Shown: positions 26,680 through 35,637, numbered from the stretch's first letter. The stretch: 64,000 nucleotides of DNA from DASXRU01 sp033856235 (GCA_033856235.1 JAWVFI010000083.1:8754-72753); one strand, 5' to 3'. Made by a program: numbers and translations. The notes: generated by a model from the letters alone, not told the origin.

Positions 26680-26826
26680 CCGCCGCACAGTGCGGAAAGG
26701 CTGTGCCTTTCCGGCCCTGCGTGATGAAGTCTCTGAGGCTACGCCTGAGAAAGCCGAGGCGCAGCCTCTGGGAATTAGGAAAGGTTCCGGTCGGTAAGGC
26801 AAAGCCTGACCGCACTGTGCTGCGGC
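26680..26826. repeat. Palindromic element with 17-bp inverted termini and four AGGC-NNN-GCCT hairpins
   Basis: The ends (26680-26696 and 26810-26826) are inverted repeats matching at 16 of 17 positions (GCCGCCGCACAGTGCGG against CCGCACTGTGCTGCGGC). Between them are four small hairpins with the same stem AGGC/GCCT and different three-base loops (TGT, TAC, GCA, AAA). The element lies between the start of the cyclase gene and the stop of the methyltransferase gene. No ORF of its own. It resembles a REP/BIME or MITE-like non-autonomous repeat. Confidence 0.65.
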
Positions 26827-26863
26827 TAAGCCGAGAGCTCATTCGCGAAGAGATTAACCGCGG

Positions 26864-27967
26864 CTAGATTTTCTTTTGGACCAATACCTGGAAGCTCGCG
26901 GCCATGCCGTTAGGTAAGATCATCTCCCGTGCAGCAGTGCTTAACCGCAACCGTTCGGCATCGCCTTCGGCGCGCTGGATTTGCAACTCAAGCGCGTCCA
27001 GCAAACCTGCTTCCAGAAGGAAACGATCTTGCCTCTTGAAGTCCACAGTCTCCAATCCCAGCTCACGTCCCGCGCGTTTCACTAAGCTCCAATCGATTGT
27101 GCTGGTCAGGTCCTGATCGCCGGGGCGAGCAAGCACTTCATCCACCAGCTGATGGCGATGAAAAGCTCGGAGCGAACCTTCGGGTCTTAGTGATGAATCA
27201 AACAACTCACTCGCTTCCGCGCCGTAATCCACCGTGACGAGGTAAAACTTCGTCAACTTGCTCGCGACACTTTGCAGCCACTTGCTGATCTCCAGATTTA
27301 CATCAGCGATTTGCCCCTCTTCAAGCGCGACCTCTGATGCCGCCAGGTATTCCTCAATCGCCGGATTTGAGAGTAGTCCGGTCGTCCATTTAAAGCCGCC
27401 ATCAACGGCAACGTCCACGTAAAGCTCCAGCAACTGCCCGTTTATCACGGTCACCCGGTGCACCGGAAACGCATCAAGCAATTCGTTGGAAAATATTATC
27501 CCGGCATTGATCTGGTCGCCATCATCCAGGGATTTGAACTCGACGCGATCAGCAAAGGAACTCAGTTGGGGGGCCAAACGGGAATCGCTGCGGCGTTCGT
27601 CGATGATATAGCGAGTAGCGGCAAATACTTCGGAGTAACCAGTCTGTAACGTTTCGAGCACACCGCAAGCAAAGCTGCCATCGCCAGCGCCGGCTTCCAG
27701 TATGGTCCAGGCGGCCGGACTATCTAGTTCTGCATATAACTTGACGAAGTAACGGGCGAAGGTGGCTGCAAATAGAGTGCTGCGCTCGGGGCTGGTGCGA
27801 TAATCGCCTTCCCTGCCCCAGTGTCGAAGATCAGTTCGGCGATAATACCCCCACTCCTCGTCATAAAGCGCCGCGTCCATCCAGTCGCGGAAGGTAATTG
27901 GACCATCACGCCTAATGCGTTCACATAATCGGTGCTGAAGAACTGAAAAGTTGGTAGGTTGAGCCAT
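26864..27967 (-). CDS. SAM-dependent methyltransferase, MidA/NDUFAF7-like (COG1565)
   Basis: The protein resembles the MidA/NDUFAF7 family, which in mitochondria methylates an arginine of a complex I subunit. Family features: the N-terminal ITFRDWMDAALYDEEWGYY (about 20-40), PERSTLFAATFARYF, the SAM-binding ILEAGAGDGSFACGVL (near 88-103), and the IIFSNELLDAFPVHRV motif with the DAFP signature (about 155-170). VTVDYG near 245 is also typical. An upstream TTG would add three residues; the ATG at 27967 is preferred. It lies downstream of the zinc-ribbon membrane protein gene with about 25 bp between them, probably in one transcript. The target in this organism is unknown. Confidence 0.85.
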   Translation of the reverse strand: MAQPTNFSVLQHRLCERIRRDGPITFRDWMDAALYDEEWGYYRRTDLRHWGREGDYRTSPERSTLFAATFARYFVKLYAELDSPAAWTILEAGAGDGSFACGVLETLQTGYSEVFAATRYIIDERRSDSRLAPQLSSFADRVEFKSLDDGDQINAGIIFSNELLDAFPVHRVTVINGQLLELYVDVAVDGGFKWTTGLLSNPAIEEYLAASEVALEEGQIADVNLEISKWLQSVASKLTKFYLVTVDYGAEASELFDSSLRPEGSLRAFHRHQLVDEVLARPGDQDLTSTIDWSLVKRAGRELGLETVDFKRQDRFLLEAGLLDALELQIQRAEGDAERLRLSTAAREMILPNGMAASFQVLVQKKI

Positions 27968-27992
27968 CCGGGACAATTCAGGCCCGAGAGTG

Positions 27993-28553
27993 TCAGCGAT
28001 TTGTCGAGTCGTCCTTATCCAGCAACCGGGTGGTATTCTCGGTTACGCTGGGCGGGCGCACCAACTCCGCGGTGTTTGGCCGTTGCAGCCACGCACCCTG
28101 ATGCGAAGTATTAGCGGGAGGCAGCGCGGCGCTGCGATCCAACACGCCGAGCTGGGCCGGCATTGGCGGCGCGACGTAAGGCATCATTATGCGGGGCCCT
28201 TTGGGCGCGCCGTCTTCGAAAAGCCCGGCATACATCATTCGCAACACGCCGCCTGCAAATAGAATTAGTGCCGTCATGGCGGTGAGCATTCCGAACAGGT
28301 CACCCAGGCGGCCCTGTGAATACGAGGCGAGCACGCCGAACAATGGCACGATCAGAGCTCCCAGAATAAGCATCATCCCACCTTGGCGCACGCCCTTCTT
28401 ACGCGGCGATATCGTCGGAGGGCCTTGCTGATGCGTTGGCAACAGGCCCCCGCTTGCCAGCAGGTGCATTACGCCTTCCAGCGGAAAGCCGCAACGCGAA
28501 CAGAACCGCACCACTTCATTGATTTGCTGTTGGCCGCAATGGGGACAGTACAT
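27993..28553 (-). CDS. Zinc-ribbon membrane protein of unknown function
   Basis: A 186-residue protein that opens with a double CxxC zinc ribbon (YCPHCG at 2-7, FCSRCG at 17-22). Two membrane helices follow (about 59-75, LILGALIVPLFGVLAS, and 88-108, GMLTAMTALILFAGGVL). The C-terminal tail is proline-rich and disordered. Such ribbon-plus-membrane proteins are common and mostly uncharacterised. It is located between the small unknown gene and the MidA-like gene, all minus strand. Confidence 0.7.
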   Translation of the reverse strand: MYCPHCGQQQINEVVRFCSRCGFPLEGVMHLLASGGLLPTHQQGPPTISPRKKGVRQGGMMLILGALIVPLFGVLASYSQGRLGDLFGMLTAMTALILFAGGVLRMMYAGLFEDGAPKGPRIMMPYVAPPMPAQLGVLDRSAALPPANTSHQGAWLQRPNTAELVRPPSVTENTTRLLDKDDSTNR

Positions 28554-28573
28554 TCAGAGGCCTCTATAAAAGT

Positions 28574-29056
28574 TCAATAGTCGTTTGCCGGCGCGCTCGG
28601 CGCATCATCCCGAAGTTCAAAAGCGCGACTCTGCAAAGTGGCGGCGCGGGAGATGGTCTCTCGAAACAGGCTCAGCAAAGTCTGCCGCTGACCAGACGGT
28701 ACGACTACTTCCCTTGCGAGATCTTCATCGCCCCGGAGACTGTCGAAGGCGCGCCGGCGGGTTGTTTCCACTTCATTCAAATACTCGATGAGGAGTCGCG
28801 GCGTATTCAAAGTCTCCGGCAAGGTCCATTCGAACGGGTCGTCCCAGAGATTCGCCGTGAGGCCGCCAAACGTTTGCTCCACCACTGCGGCCCCGCGAAG
28901 GATCTCTTTGCGGAACGGCCCAGTTTTTCCTCCCGCTGGCGAGAATTCCGGCGGCTCCAGCCCCGTTATGCTGACTAGTTCGCATGCGTTGCGATGAAGC
29001 CGCGCGAATTCCTCGTCGAGCTCCGTTATCTGTGCTCGCGGGCTTGGGCCCTTCAT
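28574..29056 (-). CDS. Small helical protein of unknown function (possibly DinB-like)
   Basis: The 160-residue protein is predicted to be mostly helical and soluble. A stretch FGGLTANLWDDPFEWTLPE followed by helices with ETTRRRAF and LLSLFRETISRAATLQ recalls the DinB/four-helix metal-binding fold, but the three metal-binding His of DinB cannot be identified, so this remains a weak guess. The ATG directly abuts the TAA of the preceding lipoprotein gene (TAAATG), which suggests translational coupling. Confidence 0.6.
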   Translation of the reverse strand: MKGPSPRAQITELDEEFARLHRNACELVSITGLEPPEFSPAGGKTGPFRKEILRGAAVVEQTFGGLTANLWDDPFEWTLPETLNTPRLLIEYLNEVETTRRRAFDSLRGDEDLAREVVVPSGQRQTLLSLFRETISRAATLQSRAFELRDDAPSAPANDY

Positions 29057-29404
29057 TTACTTCGCTCGCCGGTCGCTTTCCTCCAGCACCGTGCCAAAGC
29101 TGCGCCCGCCAAAACTGAAGCCCGTGTGTAATCGCCCGGAGGCCCCAATGCGCGAGCCTCGTGCCGGCACGCCGCGCGTGGTTGCCACCCAAAGCTTGCC
29201 GGTACCGTCGTCGATTTCATAAGTACCGTTTCCCATTACGCCATAGCTGTCCGTTACGGTACCCACGATCGCAACTTCTTTGTTCTTGTACCGTGCCGGG
29301 TCGGCATTGATTTTGGAAATCGTGGTCCGGCTGGGACACGCGGTCAGAAACAAACTTAAGGCACAAACTACCGCCAGGCACGCGCTGTTTCGAATTAGTC
29401 TCAT
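29057..29404 (-). CDS. Small lipoprotein with OB-fold-like domain
   Basis: The protein has a signal peptide ending in the lipobox LTAC (Cys23), so it is a lipoprotein of about 93 mature residues. The mature part (INADPARYKNKEVAIVGTV, YEIDDGTGKLWVAT) has the pattern of a small OB-fold nucleic-acid- or ligand-binding domain, as in tRNA_anti-like or BOF-like proteins. Start supported by AAAGGAG upstream. It lies at the head of a short gene string, overlapping in transcription with the 160-residue gene. Binding partner unknown. Confidence 0.7.
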   Translation of the reverse strand: MRLIRNSACLAVVCALSLFLTACPSRTTISKINADPARYKNKEVAIVGTVTDSYGVMGNGTYEIDDGTGKLWVATTRGVPARGSRIGASGRLHTGFSFGGRSFGTVLEESDRRAK

Positions 29405-29521
29405 CGCATCTCCTTTTTCACATCTCTAGAATTCAAGGGAGAGCGGTTTAGGTTTTGGGGCCACTCTGGGTCAAGTCGAGCAACGAAGGGGGCGCCCACG
29501 GAGCGACGCCCCTTACAAAAG

Positions 29522-31030
29522 TTATTTTCCAAACCAGCCGATTGGCTTGCCGGAAAGATCCACCCACACGCTCTTCGTTTGAGTGTAGAGCTGGAGGGCG
29601 TGCTTGCCCATCTCACGGCCATAGCCTGATTGCTTAAAGCCGCCAAAAGGCGAAGCCGCATTGAACATGTTGAAGGTATTGATCCAGATCACGCCGGCCT
29701 TGATGTTGCGGGCGAAACGATGCGCACGCGCCAGGTCCTTCGTCCAGATACCGGCGGACAATCCGTAGATTGTGTCGTTTGCCTGTTTTATCAAATCGTC
29801 TTCGTCGGTGAACGTGATCACTGATGTCACCGGGCCGAATATCTCTTCCTGGGCCACGCGCATCTTGTTGTTCACTTCGCTGAAGATTGTCGGCTTGAAG
29901 AAGTAACCGTTCTTGAACCCCTCATCGAGCTGGGGCGATTCGCCGCCGCTGAAAACGGTCGCGCCCTCTGTGCGGGCGATGTCGACGTAGCCCTTGATAC
30001 GATCGAGCTGTTCGCAGGAAACCTGCGGGCCCATCTGCGTTCCCTTGTCCATCGGGTCGCCGACCTTTACGCCTTCGGCCCTTGTCTTGAAGCGATCAAG
30101 AAACTCGTCCTTAACTTTGGCGTCCAGGAAAATGCGCGAGCCGGCGCAGCACACCTGGCCCTGATTGAAGAAGATGCCCATCATCGCTCCGTCGATGGCC
30201 TGATCCAGATCGGCATCGGCGAAGACAATATTCGGGGCTTTGCCGCCCAGTTCGAGGGAGACCTTCGTCAAATTATCAGCCGCCACTCGGGCGATGATTT
30301 TCCCCACCTCGGTCGAACCGGTGAAAGCAATCTTATCGATACCCGGATGCGCGGCCAGCGCGGCCCCCGCAGTCTCACCATAGCCGGGAACGATGTTCAC
30401 GACGCCATTCGGAAAGCCCGCTTCCTGGATCAGTTTGGCTAATTCCATCGCGCCGGCAGGGGTTTGCTCTGCGGGCTTCAGCACGACGGTGTTGCCGGCC
30501 GCGAGCGCAGGCGCCAGTTTCCAGGCAGCCATTAAGAGGGGAAAGTTCCAGGGAATGATCTGACCGCAGACTCCAACTGGCTCGCGCAAAGTGTAGTTAA
30601 ACATATCGCCCGGCACGGGAATCGTCTCGCCTTCGATCTTTGTTGCCCAACCGGCAAAGTATTCGAAGTTCTCGACTGCCTGCGGGACGTCAACATACAT
30701 CGACTCGCGAATGGGCTTGCCGTTGTCGCTGGTTTCGGTTTCGGCCAACTGGGCGGCATTCTGCTCGATTAATTGAGCCAGCTTGTAAATCATGCGCCCG
30801 CGGTCGCGCGCGCTGATCTTCGACCACTTCCCTTCGAAAGCGCGGCGCGCGGCGATGACGGCCTTGTCGATATCGGCCGCCTCGCCCTCGGCAACGTCAG
30901 CAAACGTGTCGCCCGTCGCCGGGTTCGGAGTGCTAAAGGTCTTGCCCGATTCGGCATCGACGAATTCACCATCGATAAACAATTGGTATTTGCGTGTGTT
31001 AGTGGTTTCTGCCGGTTTTACGGATGACAT
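29522..31030 (-). CDS. NAD(P)-dependent aldehyde dehydrogenase
   Basis: A full-length (502 residues) class 1/2-type aldehyde dehydrogenase that oxidises aldehydes to carboxylic acids. Visible signatures: the Asn of IIPWNFPLLMAAWK (about 163), cofactor segment FTGSTEVGK (near 239-247), the general base Glu in LELGGKAPN (near 260) and the catalytic Cys in FNQGQVCCAGSR (near 293). EEIFGPV near 395 and PFGGFKQSGYGRE near 470 are also present. An AAAGGAG Shine-Dalgarno lies 6-7 nt before the ATG. It stands alone downstream of aconitase; the physiological substrate cannot be deduced. Confidence 0.92.
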   Translation of the reverse strand: MSSVKPAETTNTRKYQLFIDGEFVDAESGKTFSTPNPATGDTFADVAEGEAADIDKAVIAARRAFEGKWSKISARDRGRMIYKLAQLIEQNAAQLAETETSDNGKPIRESMYVDVPQAVENFEYFAGWATKIEGETIPVPGDMFNYTLREPVGVCGQIIPWNFPLLMAAWKLAPALAAGNTVVLKPAEQTPAGAMELAKLIQEAGFPNGVVNIVPGYGETAGAALAAHPGIDKIAFTGSTEVGKIIARVAADNLTKVSLELGGKAPNIVFADADLDQAIDGAMMGIFFNQGQVCCAGSRIFLDAKVKDEFLDRFKTRAEGVKVGDPMDKGTQMGPQVSCEQLDRIKGYVDIARTEGATVFSGGESPQLDEGFKNGYFFKPTIFSEVNNKMRVAQEEIFGPVTSVITFTDEDDLIKQANDTIYGLSAGIWTKDLARAHRFARNIKAGVIWINTFNMFNAASPFGGFKQSGYGREMGKHALQLYTQTKSVWVDLSGKPIGWFGK

Positions 31031-31253
31031 AAAATGCTCCTTTATGTGACTAGTAAGACAGACATTTCAGTCTGTCCGGTCAGTGCTGTATGGCTTTCGG
31101 AACGAACTTTAGCACTGTCGCATTGCCAAAGTCTAAAGCAGTCGGATAGTGGGTACGCCAAGCTTTGCATTGCCTGGCGCATGGCCTACGCTTAGGGATG
31201 AAAGCGCTGGCCCATTAGACAGTGACTTCGACCTGATGGCGTAGGTTCGGACG
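31031..31253. repeat. Intergenic region with a GACAGAC hairpin
   Basis: Between the aldehyde dehydrogenase start and the aconitase stop. A perfect seven-base-pair hairpin GACAGAC-ATTTCA-GTCTGTC lies at 31057-31076 and belongs to the TTCA/GGAA hairpin family seen elsewhere in the window. The rest (31131-31250) has only weak dyads such as CCTACGC...GCGTAGG. Confidence 0.5.
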
Positions 31254-34142
31254 TTAGAAATCAGTCGTACCCGCCAGCAACTGTCGGAGGACGTACGGCA
31301 GGATACCGCCATGTAGGAAGTAGTCAATCTCAATCGGCGTATCGATGCGGAGAATTAACGGTACCTCTTCAATTTCGCCCTTCGCGCGATGAATCACCAG
31401 GGTCAGGCGCTGGCGTGGGCTGACTTCGCCTTCCAGCCCGGTGACGTCAAAGGTTTCGCTGCCGTCCAGGTTCAGCGTTTTTGCACTTGTGCCTTCGTTG
31501 AACTGGCAAGGCAATACGCCCATGCCCACCAGATTGCTGCGATGGATGCGCTCGAAACTTTGCGCGATCACCAGCTTTACACCCAGCAGGCTGGTACCTT
31601 TCGCGGCCCAGTCGCGGGAACTGCCGGTGCCGTATTCCTGCCCGGCAATTACTACGAGGGGGACACCGTCAGCCTGATATTTCATCGACGCATCGTAGAT
31701 ACTCATGCGCTCGCCGCCCGGTTGGAAAACAGTGGCCCCGCCTTCCGTCCCCGGAACCATCAGATTTCGAATCCGGACATTCGCGAAGGTGCCGCGCAAC
31801 ATTACCTGATGATTACCACGCCGCGCACCGTAGCTGTTGAAGTCCGCAATCTCCACACCCAGTTGCTGCAGATACATTCCGGCAGGTGAGTTGGCCTTGA
31901 TCGCGCCGGCCGGGCTGATGTGATCGGTGGTTACAGAATCGCCGAAGATTGCCAGCGGTCGCGCGCCAAAAACATCGTGCATCTTGCCGACCTCCGGGCC
32001 AAACCCTTCAAAGTAGGGCGGCTCCTGAATGTAGGTCGATTGGCTGTCCCATTCATAAACCTGTCCACCGGTGGTCGGGATTTCATTCCACAGCGGATTC
32101 TGTTCCGCGAAATCGCTGTACAACTTGCGATAGGTGTCGCTGTCAAAAGCTGAGCGCATCAACTCGCTGACCTCTTCAGTGCCCGGCCAAATATCGCGAA
32201 GGAAAACATCGCCTCCGTCTTTGTCTTGGCCCAAGGGCTCTTGCGAGAGATCGATGTTCACCCGCCCGGCGAGGGCAAAGGCGACCACGAGCGGCGGGCT
32301 CATGAGGAAGTTTGCTTTGATGCTTTGGTGCACACGGGCTTCGAAGTTGCGATTGCCCGAAAGCACGCTGGCCCCGATCAAATCATTTTCGCTCAAGACC
32401 TCTTCAATGCGCGGATCCAGCGGCCCGCTGTTACCGATACAAGTGGTGCAGCCATATCCAACCAGATTGAAGCCCAGCGCATTCAAATACTGTTGCAGCC
32501 CGGCGCGCTCAAGATACTCCGTAACCACGCGGGAGCCAGGGGCCAGAGAATTCTTCACCGCCGGCCGTACCTGCATTCCGCGTTCGACGGCCTTCTTCGC
32601 CAACAACCCGGCGGCCAGCATGACGCTGGGGTTCGAAGTGTTGGTGCAGGAAGTGATCGCGGCTATCAAAACATCGCCATGACCCAAATCGATTTGAGCT
32701 TTGGGAAACTCCTCCGGCAGAACTTCGGCGACGCGATCCGGCGTCGGCCGGTTATTGACCATTTCTGTTTCCGACCAGACACTCGTATTCTTGGCGCTGA
32801 GATCGTTGGTCTTGGTGACCGGCACGCTTTCCGGATGCTGTTCGCCACCGCCGGCCACGTGCAGGCCATCGTCGCCGTGCTCGCCAATGTTCGCACCATA
32901 GCGCCGGCCAATGTCCTCTTTTGCTTTACCGTAACCGCCTTCGGATATGGGCCGGCTCAGGAGTTGATTGAATTCGTTCTTGAGATCCGGAAGTTCAATC
33001 CGGTCCTGCGGTCGCTTTGGTCCGGCCACGCTGGGCTGAATGGTGGACAAATCCAGATCCAGCACGGTGCTGTAATCGCACTGACCCTTTTCCGGAATGC
33101 CGAACATCTCCTGGGCCTGGAAGTAATTCCGGACCGCTTCAACATGTTCGGCCGGCCTGCCAGTAGCTTCGAGATAAAGACACGTCTCTTCATCCACCGG
33201 AAAGAACCCCATCGTGGCCCCGTACTCCGGGGACATGTTCGCGATCGTCGCGCGATCGGTAGCCGAGAGGCTGGAAGCGCCTTCGCCGTGAAACTCCACA
33301 AACTTCCCAACCACTTTCGCCTGCCGCAGCATTTGGGTGACGCGCAACACCAGGTCCGTGGCGGTAACCCCGTCGCCTAATTTTCCCGTCATGTGCACGC
33401 CCACTACATCCGGCGTCAGGATATAAACTGGCTGGCCCAGCATCGCGGCTTCCGCCTCGATTCCGCCCACGCCCCAGCCCACAATCCCCAGCCCATTGAT
33501 CATCGTCGTGTGCGAATCGGTGCCCACGAGGGTGTCCGGATAGTAAAGTCCCCACTTTTCCCAAACGGACTTCGCCAGGTATTCAAGATTCACCTGATGA
33601 CAGATACCAATCCCGGGGGGTACCACGCGGAACCCGTCAAAGCCCTGGGTGCCCCATTTCAGAAACTGGTAACGGGAGTTGTTTCGCTTGAACTCCATCT
33701 CGATGTTCTTGGTAAACGCGTCTGCAGTGCTCGAGAAATCCACCTGAACGGAGTGGTCGATCACGAGATCGACGGGAACGAGGGGTTCAATGACTCCGGG
33801 GTTTTTGCCCAGGCGCGCTACCGCCGAACGCATGGCCGCGAGATCCACCAGCAGCGGCACGCCGGTGAAGTCCTGCAACAGCACCCGGGCCACGACGAAT
33901 GGTATTTCCGCCTTGCGCTCTTCCCGCGGGTGCCAATTCGCCAGCTCGCGGACGTTGGCCTCAGTGATCTTGACGCCATCGTAGTTGCGCAGCACTGATT
34001 CCAGAACAATGCGAATGCTGACGGGGAGTTTCGAAATCGGACCAATGCCTTCCCTTTGCAATTGCGGCAGCGAGTAGAACTGGCCGGTGCGCCCGTGGTT
34101 GGGCTCAAAATCCTGGAGCGAATTAAACAGACTATGCGGCAT
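31254..34142 (-). CDS. acnA: Aconitate hydratase, AcnA type
   Basis: Citrate/isocitrate isomerase of the TCA cycle, AcnA/IRP branch. The three cluster-binding Cys are visible in ITSCTNTSNP (near 498) and GYGCTTCIGNSG (near 563-566). N-terminal features are typical (RIVLESVLRNYDG, PDTLVGTDSHTTMINGLG) and the swivelling domain carries GQEYGTGSSRDWAAKG near 805. At 962 residues it is about 60-70 longer than E. coli AcnA; the extra part lies between LPDLKNEF (near 385) and GDVLIAAITSC, is Gly/His/Asp-rich and probably a surface loop at the linker between domains. Transcribed alone on the minus strand, divergent from the DUF6335-like gene. Confidence 0.95.
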   Translation of the reverse strand: MPHSLFNSLQDFEPNHGRTGQFYSLPQLQREGIGPISKLPVSIRIVLESVLRNYDGVKITEANVRELANWHPREERKAEIPFVVARVLLQDFTGVPLLVDLAAMRSAVARLGKNPGVIEPLVPVDLVIDHSVQVDFSSTADAFTKNIEMEFKRNNSRYQFLKWGTQGFDGFRVVPPGIGICHQVNLEYLAKSVWEKWGLYYPDTLVGTDSHTTMINGLGIVGWGVGGIEAEAAMLGQPVYILTPDVVGVHMTGKLGDGVTATDLVLRVTQMLRQAKVVGKFVEFHGEGASSLSATDRATIANMSPEYGATMGFFPVDEETCLYLEATGRPAEHVEAVRNYFQAQEMFGIPEKGQCDYSTVLDLDLSTIQPSVAGPKRPQDRIELPDLKNEFNQLLSRPISEGGYGKAKEDIGRRYGANIGEHGDDGLHVAGGGEQHPESVPVTKTNDLSAKNTSVWSETEMVNNRPTPDRVAEVLPEEFPKAQIDLGHGDVLIAAITSCTNTSNPSVMLAAGLLAKKAVERGMQVRPAVKNSLAPGSRVVTEYLERAGLQQYLNALGFNLVGYGCTTCIGNSGPLDPRIEEVLSENDLIGASVLSGNRNFEARVHQSIKANFLMSPPLVVAFALAGRVNIDLSQEPLGQDKDGGDVFLRDIWPGTEEVSELMRSAFDSDTYRKLYSDFAEQNPLWNEIPTTGGQVYEWDSQSTYIQEPPYFEGFGPEVGKMHDVFGARPLAIFGDSVTTDHISPAGAIKANSPAGMYLQQLGVEIADFNSYGARRGNHQVMLRGTFANVRIRNLMVPGTEGGATVFQPGGERMSIYDASMKYQADGVPLVVIAGQEYGTGSSRDWAAKGTSLLGVKLVIAQSFERIHRSNLVGMGVLPCQFNEGTSAKTLNLDGSETFDVTGLEGEVSPRQRLTLVIHRAKGEIEEVPLILRIDTPIEIDYFLHGGILPYVLRQLLAGTTDF

Positions 34143-34293
34143 AGGAATCAGGGCGAGTCCTCAATAGGAAGGTTAAGCGCGGGTTGCGCGTAAACTGTGG
34201 TTTGATAGCGTTATGTTGTTTCAGCAAATACAAGTGTAAGAGGCGCGGGGTGAATCGTCAAGCGAGTGACTTGCGCCAACTAAACTTGATGGA

Positions 34294-34322
34294 TTGCCGA
34301 TCCTGCGACCCGTTGTTATAGT
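34294..34322 (+). promoter_or_regulatory. Candidate sigma-70 promoter for the DUF6335-like gene
   Basis: TTGCCG (34294-34299) and TATAGT (34317-34322) are separated by exactly 17 nt and match the consensus at four and five of six positions. The start codon lies about 90 nt downstream. The region up to 34142 is shared with the divergent aconitase gene. Confidence 0.45.
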
Positions 34323-34413
34323 TGGGCTCCCCCAATCAATCGCGGTTCAACCGCTGTGGGATTCCGGTTATCGGAGTTCGATATGCTCTGCGTTTGCAGT
34401 CGACTAAGGAGGG

Positions 34414-34818
34414 ATGAACGTGGCTAAAGAAGAATCTACAGAATTCGAATACCTGAGCAACGATCCGGCATATGTACCCGATCCGGAGATCGAGGCGTTC
34501 ATGGAGGAAGAGATTTCGCGCGCGCCCAAGGATCCCGAACTGCTCGCCCAACGGCTGCGGAACAATACCGCGGCCTCTCCGATCGATTCCGGTGGGGACC
34601 TGGATGCGACCTGGGAGGATGTAAACGAAGATGGCTCGGAAACAGTTGCCGGGGACAATCCCACGCCCGATCAGTCCGTGGTTGAAGAAAACGCGCGCGC
34701 GGTTGGGGTCAGCTTTGAAGACAACGAAGAGCTTGAGTTCATCGACAAGATCGAACGACGCGATCGCGACCGCTTCGAACTTGATGAACGCTCCAAAGGC
34801 GAAGACGACTCGATCTAG
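34414..34818 (+). CDS. Acidic DUF6335-like protein
   Basis: A 134-residue, strongly acidic protein. The central pattern SGGDLDATWEDV (about 56-67), GDNPTPDQSVVEENARAVG (about 79-97) and the end ERRDRDRFELD match what I remember of the DUF6335 family, known mainly from cyanobacteria and of unknown function. No signal peptide or membrane segment. A strong Shine-Dalgarno AAGGAGG is located before the ATG (alternative start one codon-step away at the same site cannot be excluded). Stands alone between aconitase and an inverted hairpin pair; a candidate promoter lies upstream. Confidence 0.7.
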   Translation: MNVAKEESTEFEYLSNDPAYVPDPEIEAFMEEEISRAPKDPELLAQRLRNNTAASPIDSGGDLDATWEDVNEDGSETVAGDNPTPDQSVVEENARAVGVSFEDNEELEFIDKIERRDRDRFELDERSKGEDDSI

Positions 34819-34906
34819 GTAGGACAGGCACTCCTGCCTGTCCCTTTTCTTCTAAAGATACTGTCTTCAGCCCCAGCAACTGGACAGGCAGGAATGCCTG
34901 TCCTAC
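34819..34906. terminator. Inverted pair of GGACAGGCA hairpins between convergent genes
   Basis: Two perfect nine-base-pair hairpins, GGACAGGCA-CTCC-TGCCTGTCC (34822-34843) and GGACAGGCA-GGAA-TGCCTGTCC (34882-34903), lie 38 bp apart; the outer arms GTAGGACAGGCA and TGCCTGTCCTAC form a perfect 12-bp inverted repeat. The first is followed by CTTTTCTTCT (plus strand). The element starts right after the stop of the DUF6335-like gene and includes the stop codon of the convergent cyclophilin gene, so it could end transcription in both directions. Confidence 0.6.
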
Positions 34907-35637
34907 TGCGGGAAATTTGATCGCGGCTGCAGCGTTACGCTTTTCACTACCACATTCGGATCTGGCCGCTCCGTTCCCTCTTTCACCGGAGCTCCCATGA
35001 TTATTTCGGCGTTCTTGATCCCGTCAATTACGCGGCCGAATACTGTGTACTTCTTATCGAAGGCCGGCTGCTGTTTCAGCGTGATGTAGAACTGGCAATT
35101 GGCCGTATCAAACGCTTTCTTCTCGCCTTCAGGTGAGCCGCCACCGCCCTTTCGCGCTGCCCCCACCGTTCCTCGTTCATAGGGCAGATCACTGAACTCT
35201 CCCGGGACATTCGGATACGGAGAATCGCCGGTGCCATCATTGGCGGGGTCCGCATCTTTCGACAACGGATCGCCTCCCTGAATTATTCCCAGCTGCGGAT
35301 CGATGCGATGAAATGTGGTCCCATCATAAAAGTGTTCGCTGATTAGCTTCTTGAACCGCTCTACCATTTTAGGTGCGATGTTGGGGTACAACTCAATCAC
35401 GATCCGGCCGTAGTCGTTGGTCTCGATCACAGCCACGTCCGCATCGGCCTGTGGCTTGACGCCAGTTTTTATATTTATCGGGACGCTGGGATCCGTTTCG
35501 TCATCCAGATCCTTCGAAGCCGTGTTGTCCTTGCCACAGCCTGCCAGCAAAAAGGCCAGGACTCCGCACAGAAGCAGCAGCGATACGCTCCGCCCCACCT
35601 TACGATGTAATCTCGACCTGGTTATGAATTCCTTCAC
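34903..35637 (-). CDS. Cyclophilin-type peptidyl-prolyl isomerase, lipoprotein
   Basis: Exported peptidyl-prolyl cis-trans isomerase. The N-terminus has a signal peptide with lipobox LAGC (Cys34), so the protein is probably membrane-anchored on the periplasmic side. The catalytic domain shows TTFHRIDPQLGIIQGGDP (about 129-146; family motif FHRxxxxFxxQGGD), GAARKGGGGSPEG in place of the usual MARxxxPxSxxSQF region, and QFYITLKQQPAFDKKYTVFGRV (about 187-208). GTG start with GGAGGAACTCAGA upstream. It is the last gene of the gatB operon, 38 bp after dtd. The insertion of about ten residues before SANSQF-like QF is as expected for larger cyclophilins. Confidence 0.88.
   Translation of the reverse strand: MKEFITRSRLHRKVGRSVSLLLLCGVLAFLLAGCGKDNTASKDLDDETDPSVPINIKTGVKPQADADVAVIETNDYGRIVIELYPNIAPKMVERFKKLISEHFYDGTTFHRIDPQLGIIQGGDPLSKDADPANDGTGDSPYPNVPGEFSDLPYERGTVGAARKGGGGSPEGEKKAFDTANCQFYITLKQQPAFDKKYTVFGRVIDGIKNAEIIMGAPVKEGTERPDPNVVVKSVTLQPRSNFPQ

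Noticed and set aside
32226..33380. A 384-codon plus-strand frame opposite aconitase
   Set aside because: Aconitase motifs are unambiguous on the minus strand; the opposite frame has no start signal and no recognisable domain.
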